In this document: one piece after another, positions 1 through 8,690 of the stretch
Numbering within the stretch: the stretch's first letter is position 1
How the letters are laid out: the number at the start of each line of letters is the position of its first letter
Source of the DNA: Lachnospiraceae bacterium
GTDB taxonomy: Bacteria; Bacillota; Clostridia; Lachnospirales; Lachnospiraceae
Reading direction: 5' to 3'
Length of the DNA stretch: 64,000 nucleotides
NCBI GenBank assembly: GCA_029219245.1
Contig: JAQXTA010000050.1
Span: 82,338 to 146,337, forward strand
The notes under the pieces: model-generated
The model's database searches: none
What the model was told of the DNA's origin: nothing
What the model saw: the letters and a program-made list of their open reading frames with translations, nothing else
Position numbers and translations under genes: made by a program

Positions 1-1
1 G

Positions 2-493
2 AGAAATTTTGCCAAAGAAGAAACGGCGATTGAGTTAATCAAAGAAGCGGTTCGCGGCATTCGTAACGTGCGTACCCAGATGAATGTTGCACCGAGCCGG
101 AAAGCAGCCGTTTTTGTAGTAAGTGATAAAGAAGAAATCCGTCAGATATTTGTAAACGGTAAGCTGTTCTTTGCTTCCTTAGCAGGTGCTTCTGAGGTAA
201 CAGTACAGGCAGACAAGACAGGCATTGCCGACGATGCGGTATCAGTAGTGATTCCAAATGCGACACTATATATTCCGTTTGCAGAATTGGTTGACATAAA
301 ACAAGAAATTGAACGTCTGGAAAAGGAACAGAAACGTCTGGAAGGAGAGCTGGCGCGTGTCAACGGTATGCTAAATAATGAACGTTTCATGTCCAAAGCA
401 CCGGAAGCTAAGGTGGCAGAGGAACGTGCCAAGTTGGAAAAATACACCCAGATGATGGAACAGGTAAAAGAACGCCTGGCACAATTACAATAA
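2..493 (+). CDS. valS: Valyl-tRNA synthetase, C-terminal end (partial)
   Basis: The reading frame is open from the first bases of the window and ends at 493, so only the C-terminal ~163 residues of a ~880-residue enzyme are present. It starts with the end of the anticodon-binding domain (IRNVRTQMNVAPSRK is characteristic of ValS) and finishes with the charged coiled-coil arm typical of ValS (from about VDIKQEIERLEKEQKR to the stop), which contacts tRNA-Val. ValS charges tRNA-Val in the cytoplasm. The catalytic domain lies outside the window. The gene is followed by a FapA-like gene on the same strand. Confidence 0.93.
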   Translation, partial: RNFAKEETAIELIKEAVRGIRNVRTQMNVAPSRKAAVFVVSDKEEIRQIFVNGKLFFASLAGASEVTVQADKTGIADDAVSVVIPNATLYIPFAELVDIKQEIERLEKEQKRLEGELARVNGMLNNERFMSKAPEAKVAEERAKLEKYTQMMEQVKERLAQLQ

Positions 494-573
494 AAATGCT
501 GTTAGGACTGGAAAAGAGTTTCTTTTTAGTATAAAATAAGAAAAAAGGAAAAGGTATAAAGGAGGTGAGTCAC

Positions 574-2079
574 GTGAATGAACAATTTTCTTCGGAACAG
601 ATTGATAAATTGAAATCGGCTATGGCGAAGGTCCAGGATGTGATTTCCGGTGAAACGGAAGAAACATCGGAGATGGCAGAAGAAATGATTGATTCGGTTC
701 TGGCACCCGGGACCTATCTAAATGTGGATGAAGATGAAATGGCAGCGTGGCTCTATCTTATGCCGCCTGAGAAAGACCAGAGTTATACGAAACAGGATTT
801 GATTGATTATCTTGCAAGAAACGGAGTAACGGATGGTCTGCATCAGTCGAACCTTTCTGCCATGATTAAGAAAAAAGTATATAATCGCGAAATTCTGGTT
901 GCAAAGGGACGGCCGGTGAAGGAAGGTGCAGACGGCTATTTTGAATATCTTTTCACACCGGAAGAATATGGTGTGCCAAAAGTCAGAGAAGACGGTTCTG
1001 TCGATTATACAAATATTAATGCATTGCAGAATGTGCGTGCGGGAGAAAAGGTTGCAATCTATCATCAGGCAGTGCAGGGTGTAGATGGGATAACCGTATT
1101 GGGACACGAACTGAAGGCTAGACTGTACCGGGATCTGCCACCAATGCGTGGTAAGGGTATCCGACGCGAGAATGAGTTTTATTTTGCACAGTCAGACGGT
1201 AAGATAGAAGTAAAAGACGGTAAGATAGATATCCAGAATGTACACGAAGTTTCCGGAGATGTCAATGCAATTATCGGAAAAGTGGAATTTTTTGGAGATG
1301 TAGTTATTTATGGAAATGTAGAAGAGGGTGTTGTGATTCGTGCCGGAAGGAATCTGGAGATTCATGGTTCCACCAGTACGGCGAATCTGTATGCCGGTGG
1401 TGATATTATTCTGTCCCGTGGTATTCAGGGTGGTAATAAGGCTAAGATATCGGCAAGAGGAAGTGTATTTGCGGACTTTATTGAGCACGCTACCGTAGAG
1501 GCAGGCGGCAATGTACAGGCCAATACATTTTTAAATGCCCGTATTTTTGCCAAAGAAAAGGTAATTGCAACCGGCAAAAAGGGAGCGATTATCGGTGGTG
1601 AGGCACATGGAATCAAAGGAATAGAAGCGGCTACGGCAGGAAATGATGTAGAGGTAAAGACAATTCTGCATTGTGGTTATGCACCGGAAACGCATGAACA
1701 ATTGCTGGATATTCGTAGAAGAGAAATTGAAATCAAGGAAAACATTGCGAATCTGGTAGATACCATGACCGAAGCCCTTCGGGAAAAACGATTGCGGGGT
1801 GCGAATACTCCGGACACTACGGAAGCGAAGCTTTCGGAATGGAATAAACAAAAGGATCAGTATTTTGCGGAGTTAGACAAAGTAGAAAGTGAAAGAGAAA
1901 GTCTGGAGGAATTGATAGAAAAGAGCAAAGGTGCAGAAATCAAGGTAGACGGGAATATATACCGGAATGTGGTTATCTGTATCAATGCAGAGCAGATGCT
2001 ACTGGATCGTAATACCTGCTTTATGAAATATCAGGCTGACAGAGGAGTTATAGAGGGGAAAGTCATTGTCCACAATTGA
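574..2079 (+). CDS. FapA (DUF342) family polymer-forming-like protein
   Basis: About 501 residues. A GTG at 565 lies inside the ribosome binding site GGAGGTG (561-567), so the GTG at 574 is the likely start, six bases downstream of it. The central part (about residues 180-370) is rich in short repeated Gly/Val segments (for example GNVEEGVVIRAGRNLEIHG), as expected for the right-handed beta-helix of the FapA/DUF342 family. A charged coiled coil follows (about 390-470). No signal peptide or membrane segment is seen. The cellular role of this family in Clostridia is not settled, and I do not assign one. The 3' end overlaps folC by 14 bp, suggesting co-transcription. Confidence 0.8.
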   Translation: MNEQFSSEQIDKLKSAMAKVQDVISGETEETSEMAEEMIDSVLAPGTYLNVDEDEMAAWLYLMPPEKDQSYTKQDLIDYLARNGVTDGLHQSNLSAMIKKKVYNREILVAKGRPVKEGADGYFEYLFTPEEYGVPKVREDGSVDYTNINALQNVRAGEKVAIYHQAVQGVDGITVLGHELKARLYRDLPPMRGKGIRRENEFYFAQSDGKIEVKDGKIDIQNVHEVSGDVNAIIGKVEFFGDVVIYGNVEEGVVIRAGRNLEIHGSTSTANLYAGGDIILSRGIQGGNKAKISARGSVFADFIEHATVEAGGNVQANTFLNARIFAKEKVIATGKKGAIIGGEAHGIKGIEAATAGNDVEVKTILHCGYAPETHEQLLDIRRREIEIKENIANLVDTMTEALREKRLRGANTPDTTEAKLSEWNKQKDQYFAELDKVESERESLEELIEKSKGAEIKVDGNIYRNVVICINAEQMLLDRNTCFMKYQADRGVIEGKVIVHN

Positions 2080-3403
2080 TACAATAAATACCTATGCGGC
2101 AGCAGAGGAATACATTTTGGGGATTCCAAAATTTACCAGGAAAAACAATATGGAGCATACCAGAACTTTCTTGAAGCATCTGGGAAATTTGCAGGAAGAA
2201 GTTAAAACAATTCATGTAGCAGGCACAAACGGAAAAGGTTCCGTTTGTGCTTATTTGCGCTCGATTTTGCAGGAAGCCGGTTTTACAACGGGAATGTTTA
2301 TTTCACCACATCTGGTTTCCATGCGGGAACGGTTTCAGATTAACGGCGAGATGGTTTCGGAAGATGCGTTTTTGTGGGCCTTTAAGAAGGTGGCAGACAA
2401 GCTTGCCGATATGCCGGAAAACCTAAGAGAGATAGCGTATCACCCAACTTTTTTTGAATATTTATTTTTTATGGCAATGGTATTATTTGATCGTTATCGG
2501 GTAGATTATGTCATTATGGAAACCGGACTTGGCGGCAGATTGGATGCAACCAATTCCATTGACCAAAAAGAAGTGTGCATAATTACGTCCATTGGCTACG
2601 ACCATATGGAATATCTGGGAGAAACACTATCAGATATTGCAGCAGAAAAAGCAGGCATTTTTCGGAAAAATGTCCCGGTAGTCTATTTTGATAAAAACAA
2701 GGAAGTAACGGAAACCTTGGAAAAATGTGCCAAACAGGTGGAAACGAAAACATTTCCGGTAAGTTTTCAGGCGATAAAAGAAATAAATACTGCTCATAAA
2801 ACTATTGATTTTTCGTTCCAATCAAATTATTATGGTTATATTAGGTTACGTGTGTCTACCATAGCATTGTATCAGATAGAAAATGCTGTGCTGGCCGTCA
2901 ATGCCATTGCACAGATAGCAGACCGGGAAAAGGTCACTGTTAAAAACCTTCAGGAAGGCATACGGAAAGCGCACTGGGAAGGCAGAATGGAAGAGATTAT
3001 GCCTTCGGTTTATCTGGACGGTGCGCATAATACCGATGGAATACAGGCATTTCTTCGTACGGTGGAGAAAGACGGATGTACCGGTAGACGAAGGCTGTTG
3101 TTTTCCATGGTAAAAGAAAAACAATATCAGACAGTGATTGCCATGCTTGTGCAGGCAGGATTGTTTGATGAGATTGGCATCGTGGCTTTGCAGGATGCAA
3201 GGGCACTGCCACTACAGGAATTAGAAGATACTTTCAGACAATATACAGAAGCAGCGATACAGAAATATGACAGAATAGAAAATGCTTTGCAAGATATTAT
3301 TTCGGGCAGACATGTGGAGGATAGAGTGTATGTTGTCGGTTCATTATATTTGGTGGGCGAAGTGAAAGCCCTTTTAAGGAGGCACTCGCATGATAAATTT
3401 TGA
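2066..3403 (+). CDS. folC: Folylpolyglutamate synthase / dihydrofolate synthase
   Basis: 445 residues with a TTG start preceded by GAGGGG and overlapping the upstream gene by 14 bp. The Mur-ligase type ATP-binding loop is clear (HVAGTNGKGSVCAYL, about residues 50-64), as are the FolC motif METGLGGRLDATNSI and the later DGAHNTDGIQAFL. FolC adds L-glutamate to folates, and in many bacteria also joins dihydropteroate to glutamate. It is cytoplasmic and ATP-dependent. The length is normal for the family. It is followed by a small overlapping ORF and a TPR protein, apparently one transcription unit. Confidence 0.94.
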   Translation: MSTIDTINTYAAAEEYILGIPKFTRKNNMEHTRTFLKHLGNLQEEVKTIHVAGTNGKGSVCAYLRSILQEAGFTTGMFISPHLVSMRERFQINGEMVSEDAFLWAFKKVADKLADMPENLREIAYHPTFFEYLFFMAMVLFDRYRVDYVIMETGLGGRLDATNSIDQKEVCIITSIGYDHMEYLGETLSDIAAEKAGIFRKNVPVVYFDKNKEVTETLEKCAKQVETKTFPVSFQAIKEINTAHKTIDFSFQSNYYGYIRLRVSTIALYQIENAVLAVNAIAQIADREKVTVKNLQEGIRKAHWEGRMEEIMPSVYLDGAHNTDGIQAFLRTVEKDGCTGRRRLLFSMVKEKQYQTVIAMLVQAGLFDEIGIVALQDARALPLQELEDTFRQYTEAAIQKYDRIENALQDIISGRHVEDRVYVVGSLYLVGEVKALLRRHSHDKF

Positions 3404-3548
3404 AGAGGAATTAAAAAAATTCCACCCGAGTCTTGAGGTGGAAGATGCAGAAGAAGCAATTTATAATCAGGATTTAACCGATATGGCAGATTTGATGATA
3501 AAAGTGGTAAAAGAATCCAAGGCAGCAGAGGAACAGGGGATATCATAG
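3390..3548 (+). CDS. Small acidic protein of unknown function
   Basis: A 52-codon ORF starting inside the last codons of folC, with a strong AAGGAGG site (3376-3382) seven bases before its ATG. It ends one base before the next gene's ATG. The product (beginning MINFEEELKKFHPSLEVEDA) is acidic and predicted helical, with no signal peptide, Cys pair or membrane segment. The tight coupling on both sides and the good ribosome binding site argue that it is real. I do not recognise a family and assign no function. Confidence 0.7.
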   Translation: MINFEEELKKFHPSLEVEDAEEAIYNQDLTDMADLMIKVVKESKAAEEQGIS

Positions 3549-4967
3549 ATGAGATGTTATAATTGCGGATGTAACTTGTCAGAACATGATTTTTGTACTA
3601 GTTGCGGTGCGGATGTATCCCTTTACAAAAAAATCATTTATATCTCGAATCGTTTTTATAATGAGGGATTGGAGAAGGCTACTGTCAGAGATTTGACAGG
3701 TGCCATTTCAAGCTTACGTCAGAGTTTAAAATTTAATAAAAATAATGTAGAAGCAAGAAATCTGTTGGGACTGGTTTATTTTGAAACCGGTGAGGTAGTA
3801 GCCGCACTTAGTGAATGGGTTATCAGTAAAAATTTACGGCCTAAGAAAAATATTGCGGATGATTATATTGATATGATCCAGAATAATCCTTCCAGGCTTG
3901 ATACGATTAACCAGACCATCAAAAAATATAATCAGGCATTAACCTACTGTCATCAGGACAGTCTGGATCTGGCAATTATCCAGTTAAAGAAGGTACTGTC
4001 TTTGAATCCGAAATTTATCCGGGCACATCAGTTGCTGGCACTTCTTTTCATCAACAATGAAGAATGGGAAAAAGCGAAAAGAGAACTGACCAAATGTGTG
4101 CAGATTGATACGAATAATACCATTACCCTGCGGTATCTCAAAGAAGTGGATGAGATGCTTATGCCCGAGGAGGGTGTAAAGAACGGCGGTAAGAAGAAAA
4201 ACCAGTCAGATGAGATTATTAAGTACCAAAGCGGAAATGAGACAATTATCCAGCCTATGAATATGAAAGAGACCAAAGGAGTAAGCTCGCTTCTGAATCT
4301 CGGAATTGGTCTTCTGATTGGTATTGCCATTGCGTACTGTCTGATTCTTCCGGCGCGAATTCAATCGGCAAAGGCAAATATTAACGATGAACTGCGTATT
4401 ATCAGTGAGCAGTCAGATGCCAAGACGGCAACGATTGATGAATTGCAGCAACAGTTAAATGAATTACAGGAATCTAACAGTAATCTGGAACAGGATTTGG
4501 AAGCATATATGGGTAAAGACGGTAGCTTACAGTCGCTTGACAGCCTTATGAAAGCCGCCAATGCCTATCTGACGAATCCGGAGGATATAACGGCGGTTGC
4601 CGATTATCTGGAAGAAATTGATCTGGATACACAGAGTGAAGATGTTGAAAAATCCGAGGCTTTTGAAGGATTGTATAATACGTTGTTAGCTTTAGTAGGT
4701 CCGATGGTAGCGGAATCCTATTATAACGATGGCTACGAAGCATACAGACAGGAAAATTATGAAGATGCCATTCCGAATCTGCAGAAGGCATTCCAGTATG
4801 ATCCGACCAATGGAGAGGCACTTTATAATCTGGCAAATGCCTATTACCGGTTAGGCAAAGAAGGGGAAGCCAAAGCGGCTTATCAGCAGATTATTGAACT
4901 TTTCCCGGGAACGGAAAAGGCGAGCAAATCAGAAAACTTCTTAGCGGAGCTGGAAGCGGAAGATTAA
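3549..4967 (+). CDS. Zinc-ribbon, TPR and single-membrane-span protein
   Basis: 472 residues. The N terminus has two CxxC knuckles (MRCYNCGC and FCTSCG), a typical zinc ribbon. TPR-like helical pairs follow (about 30-205), then one hydrophobic span (about 248-268, LLNLGIGLLIGIAIAYCLIL), a coiled coil (about 270-320), and further TPRs near the C terminus (SYYNDGYEAYRQENYEDAIP, then EALYNLANAYYRLGK). The TPRs on both sides of the membrane suggest a scaffold linking cytoplasmic and extracytoplasmic partners. That is inference. The gene begins directly after the small ORF ending at 3548 and is closed by a terminator at 4992-5024. Confidence 0.8.
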   Translation: MRCYNCGCNLSEHDFCTSCGADVSLYKKIIYISNRFYNEGLEKATVRDLTGAISSLRQSLKFNKNNVEARNLLGLVYFETGEVVAALSEWVISKNLRPKKNIADDYIDMIQNNPSRLDTINQTIKKYNQALTYCHQDSLDLAIIQLKKVLSLNPKFIRAHQLLALLFINNEEWEKAKRELTKCVQIDTNNTITLRYLKEVDEMLMPEEGVKNGGKKKNQSDEIIKYQSGNETIIQPMNMKETKGVSSLLNLGIGLLIGIAIAYCLILPARIQSAKANINDELRIISEQSDAKTATIDELQQQLNELQESNSNLEQDLEAYMGKDGSLQSLDSLMKAANAYLTNPEDITAVADYLEEIDLDTQSEDVEKSEAFEGLYNTLLALVGPMVAESYYNDGYEAYRQENYEDAIPNLQKAFQYDPTNGEALYNLANAYYRLGKEGEAKAAYQQIIELFPGTEKASKSENFLAELEAED

Positions 4968-4991
4968 AAACTGAATCAATATGATTACGAA

Positions 4992-5028
4992 AGAGAACAG
5001 GGAAATTCCCTTGTTCTCTTTTTTTGTG
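4992..5028 (+). terminator. Rho-independent terminator
   Basis: Arms AGAGAACA and TGTTCTCT with inner GGGAA/TTCCC pairing, followed by a seven-T run. It separates the folC/TPR unit from the spoIIA operon. Confidence 0.9.
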
Positions 5029-5074
5029 ATAAAAAGGAGCACATATGTAGTGAAAAGCAGTAGGAGGAAAGAAA

Positions 5075-5383
5075 ATGGAAGATGATTTTAAAGTCATTGA
5101 CAATTACCTGATGATAAGGCTGCCGGATGAAATCGATCACCATAAATCGGTTGACATAAGTAAAAAGGCGGATCAATATATTATGAATGAAAAAGTAGGA
5201 AACGTGGTGTTTGATTTTGAACGGACAACCTTTATGGATAGTTCGGGAATCGGCATTATTGTTGGGAGATATAAGAAAATTTCCTGCTTTGGCGGAAAAG
5301 TATATGCGATTAACGCAGACAACCGCATCCGACGTATTTTATTGCTGTCTGGGTTACATAAGATTGTTGAAATAATGGATTGA
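5075..5383 (+). CDS. spoIIAA: Anti-sigma F factor antagonist SpoIIAA
   Basis: 102-residue STAS-domain protein with AGGAGG upstream of its ATG. The phosphorylation motif DSSG (residues 55-58, within FMDSSGIGIIVGRYKK) is intact; the first Ser corresponds to the one phosphorylated by SpoIIAB in Bacillus. Dephosphorylated SpoIIAA binds SpoIIAB and frees sigma F in the forespore. It is first in the classical order spoIIAA-spoIIAB-sigF. The upstream region is short (about 45 bp after the terminator) and I could not identify a convincing sigma-H or sigma-A promoter in it. Confidence 0.95.
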   Translation: MEDDFKVIDNYLMIRLPDEIDHHKSVDISKKADQYIMNEKVGNVVFDFERTTFMDSSGIGIIVGRYKKISCFGGKVYAINADNRIRRILLLSGLHKIVEIMD

Positions 5384-5414
5384 TTAAGAAAAAACGGAAA
5401 GAAAGGGAAGAACA

Positions 5415-5903
5415 ATGATTGAAATTGTGAGTATGAAACAGGACAGGCAGGTCAAAAATGAAATGAAAATGGAGTTTCGAGCGGTATCCGCCAACGAGTC
5501 GTTTGCAAGAACGGCTGTTGCCGCTTTTGTGACACAGCTTAATCCGACACTGGAGGAAATTTCGGATATTAAGACGGCGGTTTCGGAAGCGGTTACCAAT
5601 GCGATTATTCATGGCTATGAAGGAGAAGATGGTGAGGAATGTAAGGTGTGGTTAAGCTGCGTGATTCGTAACGACGTGCTGGAGGTAGAGATTCGTGATA
5701 CCGGTGTGGGAATTGAAAATGTAGACAAGGCAATGGAACCGCTCTTTACCACCAAACCACAGCTAGACCGTTCCGGTATGGGCTTTGCCTTTATGGAAGC
5801 GTTTATGGATGATTTGGAAGTCATTTCAGAGGTTGGACAGGGTACGGTAGTACGTATGCAGAAAAAAGTAGGAACAACCTCCTGGATTATGAGAGAGGAC
5901 TAG
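5415..5903 (+). CDS. spoIIAB: Anti-sigma F factor / serine kinase SpoIIAB
   Basis: 162 residues, GHKL (Bergerat) ATPase fold: N box EAVTNAIIHGY (about 57-67), G1 box DTGVGI, G2 box GMGFAFM. SpoIIAB sequesters sigma F and phosphorylates SpoIIAA. The ATG at 5415 follows GGGAAG. Bacillus SpoIIAB begins about 15 residues later (at MKMEFRAVSANESFAR), so the N terminus here carries a short extension or the start is internal. It is second in the spoIIA operon, four bases before sigF. Confidence 0.94.
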   Translation: MIEIVSMKQDRQVKNEMKMEFRAVSANESFARTAVAAFVTQLNPTLEEISDIKTAVSEAVTNAIIHGYEGEDGEECKVWLSCVIRNDVLEVEIRDTGVGIENVDKAMEPLFTTKPQLDRSGMGFAFMEAFMDDLEVISEVGQGTVVRMQKKVGTTSWIMRED

Positions 5904-5906
5904 CCT

Positions 5907-6692
5907 ATGGAAGAAACTGCCGTATTGATTGGACGTTCACAGGCAGGAGATAAAGAGGCAAGAGAGAAACTGATAGAGGAAAATCTGGGACTGGTAAGAC
6001 ATATCGTGAAGCGTTTTCTGGACAGGGGCTATGAAGCAGAGGATTTGTTTCAAATTGGCTGTATCGGATTGATGAAAGCGATAGATAAATTTGATTTGAA
6101 TTATGATGTGCGTTTTTCCACTTATGCAGTGCCCATGATACAAGGAGAAATCAAACGCTTTTTGCGGGATGATGGAATGGTAAAGGTAAGCCGTACGTTA
6201 AAAGAAAACGGTTGGAAGATTAAGCAGGCAGCAGAACGACTGGCACATACACTTGGAAGAGATGCGACCTTACAGGAAATTTCTGAGGAGACAGAGTTAA
6301 GCGTGGAAGACATTGTTCTGGCACTGGATGCAAACGTGGAGGTAGAATCCATTTATAAATCAGTCTATCAATCGGACGGCAATGAAATTTATCTGGTAGA
6401 TCAGGTGGTTGGTAAAGCCGGTGGTGTCGGACAGTCGGTACTGGAAGGCGGATTGCTTAATGACAATGGTGTCTGTGAAGATACGGAGAAAGAAGAACTG
6501 TTAAACCATATGCTGCTGGAACAACTTTTAGAAGGTCTGGATGAACAGGAACGGGAGCTTATTACGTTACGATATTTCCAGGAAAAAACGCAGGTAGAGG
6601 TTGCAAAAAGAATGGGAATCAGCCAGGTACAGGTCAGTCGGATGGAGAAACGGATCCTTTTGCGGCTCAGAAAGGAGGTATGTACCTGCTAA
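5907..6692 (+). CDS. sigF: RNA polymerase sigma factor SigF (forespore)
   Basis: 261 residues with regions 2 (GLVRHIVKRFLDRGYEAEDL, then KFDLNYDVRFSTYAVPMI), 3 (KVSRTLKENGWKIKQAAERL) and 4 (EQERELITLRYFQEKTQVEV) all present. It directs early forespore transcription once released from SpoIIAB. The linker between regions 3 and 4 (about residues 160-200) is Gly-rich (GKAGGVGQSVLEGG) and looks unlike the Bacillus one. The ATG is four bases after the spoIIAB stop, with GAGAGAGGA as ribosome binding site. No T-tailed hairpin is seen before the next promoter at 6711. Confidence 0.95.
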   Translation: MEETAVLIGRSQAGDKEAREKLIEENLGLVRHIVKRFLDRGYEAEDLFQIGCIGLMKAIDKFDLNYDVRFSTYAVPMIQGEIKRFLRDDGMVKVSRTLKENGWKIKQAAERLAHTLGRDATLQEISEETELSVEDIVLALDANVEVESIYKSVYQSDGNEIYLVDQVVGKAGGVGQSVLEGGLLNDNGVCEDTEKEELLNHMLLEQLLEGLDEQERELITLRYFQEKTQVEVAKRMGISQVQVSRMEKRILLRLRKEVCTC

Positions 6693-6710
6693 AAATTTGA
6701 ATGAATATAC

Positions 6711-6739
6711 TTGTCAGAGAGTGTGGGGTGTGCTAGAAT
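6711..6739 (+). promoter_or_regulatory. Sigma-A-type promoter of the ABC-F leader
   Basis: TTGTCA (6711-6716), 17-bp spacer, TAGAAT (6734-6739) with a TGC just before the -10. Transcription would begin near 6746, just before the micro-ORF and leader structure. Confidence 0.75.
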
Positions 6740-6754
6740 ACAGTCAGAAAAATG

Positions 6755-6894
6755 AAAGAGGTGGGAAGATGCGGAAATAGTCTACTTTTGAAACATGAAC
6801 AGTTGTAAGAAGCAAAGCGCGCAGGGTGTTTTGTTTTGTCATGTTGCCAAAAGTGGATTGTGTTTTCCAAGTCCCCTCTTTTTTTTGTGCGCGG
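6755..6894 (+). promoter_or_regulatory. Attenuator-like leader of the ABC-F gene
   Basis: Leader RNA between the promoter and the ABC-F gene. A long stem can form between TCTACTTTTG (6781-6790) with AAACATGA and their near-complement around 6837-6857 (TCATGTT, CAAAAGTGGA). An outer pairing AAAGAGG-TGGGA (6755-6766) with TCCCCTCTTT (about 6872-6881) closes it, directly followed by an eight-T run (6879-6886). The outer left arm contains the ribosome binding site of the micro-ORF at 6769, so a ribosome parked there would break the terminator-like fold. GCGCGC at 6818 can alternatively pair with GTGCGC after the T run. Attenuation is inference from this geometry and from known ABC-F leaders. Confidence 0.6.
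6769..6780 (+). CDS. Three-codon upstream ORF (Met-Arg-Lys)
   Basis: ATG CGG AAA TAG with a good ribosome binding site (AGAGGTGGGAAG, 6757-6768). It lies about 23 bases after the predicted transcription start and overlaps the outer arm of the leader stem. Such minimal uORFs are known in leaders of antibiotic-resistance ABC-F genes, where stalled ribosomes prevent premature termination. That this one is translated is inference. Confidence 0.45.
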   Translation: MRK

Positions 6895-6917
6895 AAAAGT
6901 TTAGGTAATGAGGTAAA

Positions 6918-8429
6918 ATGTCTAAAATTAGTGTATCGAATCTTACATTCTGCTATGAGGGCAGCTTTGATAATATTTTTGAAAACGTTTCTTTCTGCAT
7001 AAATACGGACTGGAAACTTGGTTTTATCGGCAGAAATGGGAAGGGGAAAACAACTTTTTTAAATCTTTTATTGGGAAAATATGAGTTTCAGGGTAGCATT
7101 TCAGCCAGTACGGCATTTGATTATTTTCCTTATGTATTGAATGAAAAGCAGATGCAGGAATGTATAGCAGATGTTCTGGAGGAGATGAAGCCGGATTGTG
7201 AACTGTGGCGGGTTATGATGGAACTTGAGAAAATGCAGATGGATGCCGAAGTCCTATACCGCCCATTTGCAACACTGAGTCATGGAGAACGTACCAGAGT
7301 GATGCTTGCCATTCTTTTTTCGCGGGAAAATTACTTTCTGCTAATTGATGAGCCGACGAATCATCTGGATCAAGCTTCCAGAGAAATCGTGAAAGAATAC
7401 TTGCAGCAGAAAAAAGGCTTTTTGTTAGTATCCCATGATAGAGATTTGCTGGATGCCTGTATCGACCATGTCCTTGTTTTAAACCGCGTCAGCATTGAAG
7501 TGCAGAAAGGAAATTTTTCTTCCTGGTGGGAAAACAAGGAACGGCTTGACCGTTTTCGGACAGCGGAAAATGAGAAACATCGAAGAGAAATCGATAAGCT
7601 GAAGCTTACGGCAGAACGTACCAGAAACTGGGCGGAAAAAAATGAACGCACCAAAATTGGATTTGATCCGGTTAAAGAACCGGACCGATGCATTTCAACC
7701 AGAGCTTATATTGGTGCCAAAACGAAAAAAATGCAGAGCCGCGTGAAAAATACGGAAAGACGGATTCAAACGGAAATTGAGGAAAAGGAAGGACTGCTTC
7801 AGGATATTGAGAATCCGGCAGACTTGAAGATTATGCCGTTACAGCATCATAAAGAGGTTCTGCTTCGTGCTGAAAAATATGGATTATCCTATGGAGACCA
7901 TGTTGTTTTACAGGATTTTAATCTGGAACTTTGTCAGGGAGAACGGGTTGTCCTGTGTGGAAAGAACGGCTGCGGAAAGTCCAGCTTTATCAAAGCTATT
8001 TTGAGAGAAACCCAGGAGAAAGACATGGTGCGGGAGTGTGGAAGTCTTCAGACAGCCAGTGGATTGATTATTTCTTATGTAAACCAAGATACCTCGATGC
8101 TCCAGGGAAGTCTGGCGGATTTTTGCCAAAAAAGAAATCTGGAGGAAAGCCTGTTAAAAGCCGTTTTAAGACAGCTTGACTTTGAGAGAGTCCAGTTTGT
8201 GAAAAACATGGAAACGTACTCAGAGGGGCAGAAGAAAAAAGTGCTGATTGCCGCAAGTCTGTTAAAACAGGCACATTTATATATTTGGGATGAGCCTCTT
8301 AACTACATTGATGTCTTTTCCAGAATCCAGATAGAAGACCTGATTCTTCGCTATCAGCCGACCATGCTTCTGGTAGAACATGATGTACGTTTTCAGGAGA
8401 AGATAGCGACAAGAATGGTTGCAATGTGA
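6918..8429 (+). CDS. Lsa/CplR-like ABC-F ribosome-protection ATPase
   Basis: 503 residues, two ABC domains and no membrane span. First domain: Walker A GRNGKGKTT (38-46), signature LSHGERTRV, Walker B LLIDEPTNHLD. Second domain: GKNGCGKSS, signature YSEGQKKKV, Walker B IWDEPLNYID. A charged inter-domain linker (about 185-290) corresponds to the antibiotic-resistance domain. The N terminus (NTDWKLGFIGRNGKGKTTFL) is characteristic of the Lsa/CplR group, which displaces lincosamides, pleuromutilins and streptogramin A from the ribosome. Resistance is inferred, not shown. The gene sits in an ordinary chromosomal context with its own promoter and attenuator-like leader, and no mobile element is nearby. 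Confidence 0.88.
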   Translation: MSKISVSNLTFCYEGSFDNIFENVSFCINTDWKLGFIGRNGKGKTTFLNLLLGKYEFQGSISASTAFDYFPYVLNEKQMQECIADVLEEMKPDCELWRVMMELEKMQMDAEVLYRPFATLSHGERTRVMLAILFSRENYFLLIDEPTNHLDQASREIVKEYLQQKKGFLLVSHDRDLLDACIDHVLVLNRVSIEVQKGNFSSWWENKERLDRFRTAENEKHRREIDKLKLTAERTRNWAEKNERTKIGFDPVKEPDRCISTRAYIGAKTKKMQSRVKNTERRIQTEIEEKEGLLQDIENPADLKIMPLQHHKEVLLRAEKYGLSYGDHVVLQDFNLELCQGERVVLCGKNGCGKSSFIKAILRETQEKDMVRECGSLQTASGLIISYVNQDTSMLQGSLADFCQKRNLEESLLKAVLRQLDFERVQFVKNMETYSEGQKKKVLIAASLLKQAHLYIWDEPLNYIDVFSRIQIEDLILRYQPTMLLVEHDVRFQEKIATRMVAM

Positions 8430-8551
8430 TTGTTTTTCGTGTAAAATAGAAAACAGTTTAAAGGATAATTCAGGATACATTTTTGGTATATAACTTTTGG
8501 TATACAGAAGTTCCGATAAGGGTAAGAGAAATGCATCAAGGAGGTATTTTT

Positions 8552-8665
8552 ATGGAATTCATTTTATTGGCAGGCGGCTTACTGGTTATTATTATTGCAA
8601 TTATTGTTGCGGTAGTATCTTCTGTAGCTGCGGCTGTTGCAGCTGACCAGGATGTGGAAGATTAA
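8552..8665 (+). CDS. Small hydrophobic membrane peptide
   Basis: 37 residues. AAGGAGG (8538-8544) sits seven bases before the ATG, which favours this start over in-frame upstream ones. The product is one long hydrophobic span (LLAGGLLVIIIAIIVAVVSS) with a short acidic tail (AADQDVED). I recognise no family. The strong ribosome binding site and coupling to the next small ORF suggest a real membrane microprotein. Upstream (8490-8512) is a direct repeat TTTTGGTATA. Confidence 0.6.
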   Translation: MEFILLAGGLLVIIIAIIVAVVSSVAAAVAADQDVED

Positions 8666-8690
8666 AAAGTAAATGGGAAGGTATGTTGTT

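Noticed and set aside
6918..8429. Recent horizontal acquisition of the ABC-F gene
   Set aside because: No insertion sequence, integrase or composition break is seen around it; it sits between sigF and spoVAA in core chromosome.
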